DNA of 64,000 nucleotides from Ptychodera flava (Eukaryota; Hemichordata; Enteropneusta; Ptychoderidae). The number at the start of each line of letters is the position of its first letter. Positions within the stretch are counted from its first letter, which is position 1. A model generated the notes under the pieces. That model saw only the letters and a program-made list of their open reading frames with translations, was not told where the DNA came from and ran no database searches. The DNA lies in contig NW_027248277.1 of the NCBI RefSeq assembly GCF_041260155.1, positions 4,066,501-4,130,500 on the forward strand, written 5' to 3'. Positions 57,621 to 64,000 of this stretch are shown here, piece by piece. Both the position numbers and the translations under genes were made by a program.

Positions 57621-59491
57621 CACATTGTCTCGCACTCAATTTCCTTTTCTTCTTCTATTTATTTTTTCCGTTTAGCGTAAATTGTTACAAATTTCTGTAG
57701 CAAATCAATCGTGTTTCGGCTGTTTTCATGGTATTACGAACGACTAAATTGATCTAAATATTGTTAAACTTCTGGAATAGGTTTTTGAAGTTGTTTCTTG
57801 TTTAAGTATAGTAGCTATACAGTTTAGTTCTAGTTGGGTAAATTCAAAGAGACAGTATAAGTACTGATGAAACAAAGACAAGAGAATGAGCGGCTGTTGG
57901 TTTACACAGGGAACCCTACCGAGATAGAAAACTATTACAGAAAGTGTGGTTGTAATAGCAAGATTAGAAACAACTTTCGAACCCATTCGAGTTGTACCAA
58001 CATTTAGATCAAGTTAGTCGTTCATGCTGCAACAAAAGTTATACGGGCAAGTCGTGGGAATAATTTGCTTCGCATATAAATGTGATTATCACAAAACATT
58101 TTTTAACAAAGTAATCGGACCAGCTACAAAACGGAAGACCTTTTACCCTTGGGACCGTTTTTTGGCTCTAGCAGACCAATACCGCAATCACCGACAGGCA
58201 ACATCACAAATTTCGCACACATATTGGTTACGTCGACCGATAGAAGTAACTGCGTATTAGTGAGTAACCAAAGAATATTAATAATTTATTCGTAAAATTG
58301 ACGATTTTTCATGTTATTGAAAATCTCCATCGGGTGTATTTGAAAAAAGTAAGCATATCAGTGATTAATATGACGGAACCTAATATTAATGTACGAGTGA
58401 ACTCTGGTAAGGCCAAGAAAATAAAAGGTTTGTTTCTTATCCTAGACATATTGCAAAAATGATGTAGTGACGCAGGTTTTTTTTCTTCTCAATTTTTTTT
58501 TAATTCTTCAACCAACAAGAACGCGCAAGAAAACATGAAAACGACATAGAAATGCACGCAGAGATAAATGCACAGCAGTGTTGCTTTAGTATTGTTGTAT
58601 AGCAACAGTTCTGCAGTTTGACTTTTAGTGCAGCAATACACAGTTTTGTCAGCTTAATATAACAGTGACATATGTTTACAGTTCTGAATGGAATCTTAGT
58701 GTTAGTTATTTTGTTTACAGTTCCGTTTTATACAGCACTGTGTTATGCACTATCGTCGCGTATTTTTTCGGGGTTTTAAAACTTTATTTCCTTATGAGCA
58801 GGAAAAAAAATGTTGACGTGGCGGGTTTGAATTGTGACGCGCGCGAGGATGAGAAACAAACTTTTTATTTTTGTTGGCCTAAACGTTTTTTTTATTATAT
58901 CAGCACTATACTATGTACGACTACACATTAATTTTGCGATTTCTTCGTAATCCTACTTCAAATAAGATGTGACTTGACGTGAATCATGACATAAAGGTTA
59001 AAAGGAAAGAAAAAGCAATATGTTGTCTACAAAATCTGTTGACTTGGCTTGCTTACAGAAGTAACTTGCAAAGTTAATGAACTTTGATTATGATGAATTC
59101 AATTGAACAATGAGTCCAGATTAGCCTGTAATTCAGTCCCAGAATGAGAGTTACATTGTATAGACATATTGTCATTTGATAAACTGAAGTTGTAAGTAAC
59201 GAAATTTTATAATCGGTCATGTTGAAAACTTTTTTTCCAAGTCCTCCTAACTTAGAAAGTGTGCCGATAAAGACACTCACGTATGTGTTGTTCAGTTAGT
59301 TTCCATTTATGAAAACTTTATCGGTCGATTGATAATTTATCAGTTGATTGGAATCTTTTCTCTTTGACTTGACTAGGTCAGTGGTTGATTTGATACATAA
59401 TTGGTTAATTTGATACGTTATTATTCACTTGGCTACATTATGGGTTGATTTGATACACGATCTCTCTATTTATCTATCCGTCGATCGATCG

Positions 59492-59936
<445 letters not shown>

Positions 59937-61512
59937 CTATTAATCGAGCAATCGATCAATTTATTCAATCATTCAATCGATAGAAAGATCGATCTATTGA
60001 TAGATCAGTGCATCGATCGATCAATCGGTCGATCTATCGATTGATCAATGGATAGATCGATGGATCGCGGATAGATTTATCCCCATGAATCTATTCTCAT
60101 GAATCACTTAATCCAATACATTGATACGTTGATTTGATACGTTATCGGTAAATTTGTTGATACGTTATCGGTTAGGAAAAATTACTACGTTATCGGTAAA
60201 TTTTTACTACGTTATCGGTTAGAAAAATTTACTACGTTATCGGTTGTTACTACGTTATCAGTTGATTTACTGCGTTATCGGTTAATTTTTACTACGTTAT
60301 CGGGTTTGATACGTTATCGGTTAGTTACTATGTTATCGGTTGTAACAGATGTCCCTTTGTGCTTCCTACTGCCTCCATGCGAATATCTCGGTAACCTCAA
60401 TGACCCAATGCATTAGAAGCATTTTGTTCCTCGATACCCAAATAATAATTACGGAATTAAATGTATTACCACTTAAAAAAATAATAAAAAAAAAACACAA
60501 AATAGCATCGCATGCAAATTTTTCAAAGTGGTTTCGATCGCAACGTCCGATGGTAATTGACTTTTCGATCCTCAATGTGTTGTATGAAAAGCATGGCAGG
60601 CTATGATGAGGAGACTATTTGTTGAAAGGGGTAAGCGAATATCAGGAAGCTTTAAAAACTCATTGCATTTGACAAGATGACCTTATTGATGAAAGAAAGT
60701 ATAAAGGATAACTTCACAAAATAATGTTGAACGGATATTTAAGTGACCGAACTCCAAGTACAGCCAAAGTTCTAGAAGAGTCTTTTCGATGTCATGTCCG
60801 CCATAGCTGTCAACTCAACGTCGCGACGGACTTTTTTTTTTCTTTCTTGACACGAGCGATTTCATATCTCGCCGCACAGTTCAAATCATTTTTATTCAAA
60901 GATTTTCACCGGTGACTACAACGAATTTCACTGTCATATTGTTTTTATTTTGATCTTTGAAAGGCAGGTGTTTTTGCATACTGCAAAGGCTTACTCACAC
61001 TGCATTGTACATGTACTGGACCCACATCAGTTGAAATTTTACGTTGGCACTTGACGTTTTGGTGCATAACTTTTGATTTGTTTCAAAATTAAATTCAAGC
61101 TGTAATTTCTAAGAACCTACCTTTATCTTCATTCAAGAATTGCATACGTTCTTTAAATTTTAACCTGGTTGAAGAATTGTGTTCACTTTACCCTAAGGCA
61201 ATTCGGTTCTCTATGTCGTTTGATGCCGATTGACTTAGATACTCTTCTAATTTACACTAACCCCTCTAACTAATAAGCACCAAATTACTTGCCCTACCCT
61301 ACCGTAAAAAAGTGATCGTGGATTTGCTCACCCCTGTCAGATTCACAGTCATCTTCTGAATCGGAATCTGTTACTGGTCCTGACGGAGAAATTCTTATCA
61401 TTTATTCCAAATTCAAGTCGGTCATAAGGACCGACATGTTGCTAAAAACTTTCAGCTCGATCAGAAATCTGTCGGTCTTGGACTGTTGGACCGACGTTAA
61501 TTTCGCGCACTC

Positions 61513-62500
61513 CTACATTCATACATACACATCCCTACATAAATACATACATACATACACATCCCTAAATCCCTACATACATCCCTTCATACATACATAC
61601 ATACATACTTTGGTTTCAGAGACGATTTTCGACAAAAATTGCAAAAATAGAGAAAGAATTCATAAACTATAGAAAACAGCCAAAGTTAGCATCAAATCAA
61701 TACACATTAACATGCATGGCCTAAGATAATTAAAAACAATGTATGACAATGATCAGATGAGTGGTTCCTGAGTACTGTAAACACCCTTTCAATTTGATCA
61801 CTCTATTAATTTGACCACCTCATTTTTCTCTCAAAATGTAATTTTATTTTACATTATCAGTTCAATCACTGATTGAAATTGGAACTTTTTCAATCTCCAA
61901 TTTGACCAACCAATCATGACAAACTGTTTTGAACATTTTATTTTTGATAAAATACAAAGAAATACATGTCTAAGTTGGGACTTCAGGAAAGTCACCTTTA
62001 TTTGTTTCAATCATCCAAGATGGTAAGCATATCACTTATGAACTGTCAACAAAGTTGAAATCCCTAATGATTTCACCACTAAAATTATTTTGGTTTTTTG
62101 TAACTTTCCAATAATTGAACTATTTAAAATCGTAATTATTTTTTTTCCGGTCAAATTAAATGAGTATTTACCATACGTGATTTTTGCTTTTTTCTCCTAC
62201 ATTTGAATTTTTTTGATGCTGAAATGTTGATTTAAGAATGGCCCATCTACATGATATATGGCATGTGATTAAACCAAAAATCAGCTAGAGCTGAGTTGTT
62301 CACAAGCTTTTGTAGTGGACTGACATACATAGATACATACGTACAGACAGACACACATATTTCTGCTGTGGATGGACAGACATACATAGATACAGACATA
62401 AATAAATACATGGATACATATACATACATATATACAGACAGTCAACACAGACATACGGACATTTTTCACCGTACTGGTAGACCCTCCCATATCAGGCCAA
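61513..62500 (+). mobile_element. HINE-like repeat, right part
   Basis: Continues the CATACATACACATCCCTACA tract, then a unit parallel to 55880-56160 (AGATGAGTGGTTCCTGAG, TCTACATGATATATGGCATG, TTTGTAGTGGACTGACATAC) and a second ACATACATAGATACAGACAT tract. Interrupted by the TA-flanked MITE. Confidence 0.72.
61775..62173. mobile_element. 399-bp MITE with TA TSD, nested in the HINE-like repeat
   Basis: TA at 61773-61774 and 62174-62175. Ends CTGTAAACACCCTTTCAATT and, read from the right, TGGTAAATACTCATTTAATT match at most positions for 25 bp. The related unit at 55985-56025 shows the empty site: CCTGAG is followed directly by TTCTTGGTTTTT where this copy has TA, the insert, then CGTGATTTTTG. 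TA duplications indicate a Tc1/mariner-type transposase. Confidence 0.85.
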
Positions 62501-63584
62501 TAAACCTGCAAATACCAGCTTGCTCAACTTGATACAGCTGCTTACCATATATAATATATAATAATATTTTTATTGCTTGCTTGTAAATATAGGATTTACA
62601 TCACATTTGTGGCAATAAAAGTGTGATACAAAAATAAGTTAAAATTTTCTTCAATAAAGATAAAGTATTACAGTATAATACCGTGGTAATAGTACCATAA
62701 TATAAACAAGATTTATTTACATTTTAACTAACGTAAACAAAGCCATGCTTATCAAGATCCCTTTAGAATAACAGCATGTCTCTAAGGTTAAAGAAACTTC
62801 AGCTTATTACTGAAAAAATTGTCTTTACCAGTATTTTCATGGTGTGTGCTTACAATAGCTCAGCACAGACAAGAGGGGTTTTCGAACATACGTTACCAAA
62901 TAGGTAAGCCAGAGATAATAGTAACCAGCAAATTGCAATCACTTTATGTTATATTTTGTATTGGTGATTTATATGTTCTGTAATTCCAGTTTATCTTCCT
63001 GCAGATATCTGTGAAAAGAAAAAATGACAAAAACAGCTTACTTTTCATTTCAATGTTAGCATGAAATTCAATTTACATCAAGAGCAGTAAAATGGACATC
63101 AAAAAATCATAGCATATATTAAAAGTTTGAAATACTAGACAATGGTAAATTCATTAACGGGGTATTAATCATTTTGAGAAAGTACTTTAGTAATATGTCA
63201 AAAATACCGCAATTATACGGTGTCGCTCAAATTTGATCAGAATTGGTATATACCAGTATGGGTACCAAAGATCAACAATAAATGTTGTTTCTATCTGTTC
63301 AATGCAGGAAAATTCTATGTTGATGTTATGACAATGATTTCTGCACAGTACAACCAGAAAAACAAGAATGACAAAAGTAATTCAGGTCCTAAACTTTAGG
63401 TACTGGAGGTCAACTTTAGCAACATGCATAGCAGAAAGGCAGCTAGCCCCCCTTAGTTTGACCATAGACGGTCTTCCTCCCCTCTACTGTCTATGGTTTG
63501 AGCAGGTCTGTTAATATGTAACAGTTCATAAACAATGACAGGAAATGACTCAAGTCAGTGGAGTAAGCCTGTTTCAAGCCTGTT
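62501..63584. other. No gene; small hairpin at 63461-63497
   Basis: AT-rich. ACCATAGACGGT and its mirror ACTGTCTATGGT enclose a CT-rich 13-bp loop. No element ends found. Confidence 0.45.
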
Positions 63585-63834
63585 TCAGAATTTCGCTTTT
63601 TCTTACCTCATTTGCACATTTTTGACACTGACGTGTTCATTTGAACAAATTCACATCTCAACCCCTACATCTACCTGTACACCAAATACTGAGACGGTAG
63701 CTTTGGCGCTATGGGAGCCTTTGCATGTGACGGACATACATCTGCACATACCCACAAATATACAGACACAGACGCCACTCAGACTCATCATATAAGCTCT
63801 TTTTGGTATTTATATATAAAACCAAATATGAGCT
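63585..63834 (+). mobile_element. HINE-like 3' end: block, microsatellite and stem-loop
   Basis: Matches 47315-47470 over CATTTGAACAAATTCACATC and CTGTACACCAAATACTxAGA. Followed by GACGGACATACATCTGCACA and the stem-loop AGCTCTTTTTGGTATTTATA / ACCAAATATGAGCT (63795-63834). The tandem body is missing or lies too diverged upstream. Confidence 0.72.
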
Positions 63835-64000
63835 AAAATTGATGTTGAAGAGCAGACATTGCCAAGAAGTTTGTGCGAGCAAAGCGATTTGTAATTATCA
63901 CTATTAAACTTTAATACAAAAAGTGATCAAATAGTCAAAATAGAGATTTTCCTTTTTTCTCCCTGTGGTATTTGATTTTCCTCAAAGTGTAGTGGCGGAG

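Noticed and set aside
61494-61672. Tyr/His/Thr-rich frame with SYIHTYTSL repeats
   Set aside because: Translation of an ACATACATAC tract; the frames at 62247-62532 have the same cause.

Overview
The window reads as nuclear DNA of an invertebrate animal. It is AT-rich, genes are split by introns with GT/AG signals, there are no operons, and most of the sequence is nested transposons, tandem repeats and microsatellites. Several repeat types (a CAGTGTGCCCTCTAA hAT MITE, TTAACCC piggyBac-type MITEs, pearl/HINE-like tandem elements, a long NHL-repeat terminal exon) suit a marine deuterostome such as a hemichordate, but a mollusc or another invertebrate is not excluded. Base calls cannot settle the species.

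Genes and gene pieces. The 3' exon of an NHL beta-propeller gene lies at the left edge (166-1003, +). A broken tyrosine-recombinase-fold gene occupies 12218-15561 (-) and is split by a foldback transposon. One minus-strand gene can be assembled from three exons with matching phases (48527-48649, 43270-44420, 34273-35059); it ends in seven C2H2 zinc fingers. Unassigned exons lie at 30099-30412 (-) and 48270-48433 (+). A 124-codon reading frame at 49069-50168 (+) is interrupted by two palindromic insertions. Retroelement coding remnants are a Penelope-like RT (25.8-27.6 kb), a restriction-like-endonuclease non-LTR element (51.0-52.5 kb) and another non-LTR RT (54.0-54.5 kb).

Mobile elements. 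Many insertions can be delimited to the base because their target-site duplications (TSDs) are visible: a TTA-flanked Harbinger-like element (1967-3794); a family of foldback hairpins with TSDs near 9 bp (4214, 5495, 38467, 49117, 49401); TTAA-flanked elements (9922, 13159, 15895, 24282, 33383, 42619, 44938); CAGGG-ended elements with 5-bp TSDs (37406, 40697); hAT-type elements with 8-bp TSDs (22475, 56184); a TA-flanked MITE (61775). The right quarter is a nest: a HINE-like repeat (55.7-62.5 kb) is split by a 5.3-kb hAT-like element, which is itself split by a 3.4-kb element (56949-60347). The ends of that innermost element consist of about ten mirrored copies of an ACCGATAACGTAGTAA-type motif. 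This is the best candidate for something undescribed.

How the parts relate. No pathway or gene cluster is visible. The main story is successive transposition, including three insertions into open reading frames where removing the insert plus one TSD copy rejoins the flanking frame. Several otherwise coding exons carry single-base frame breaks, which may be decay or assembly indels.
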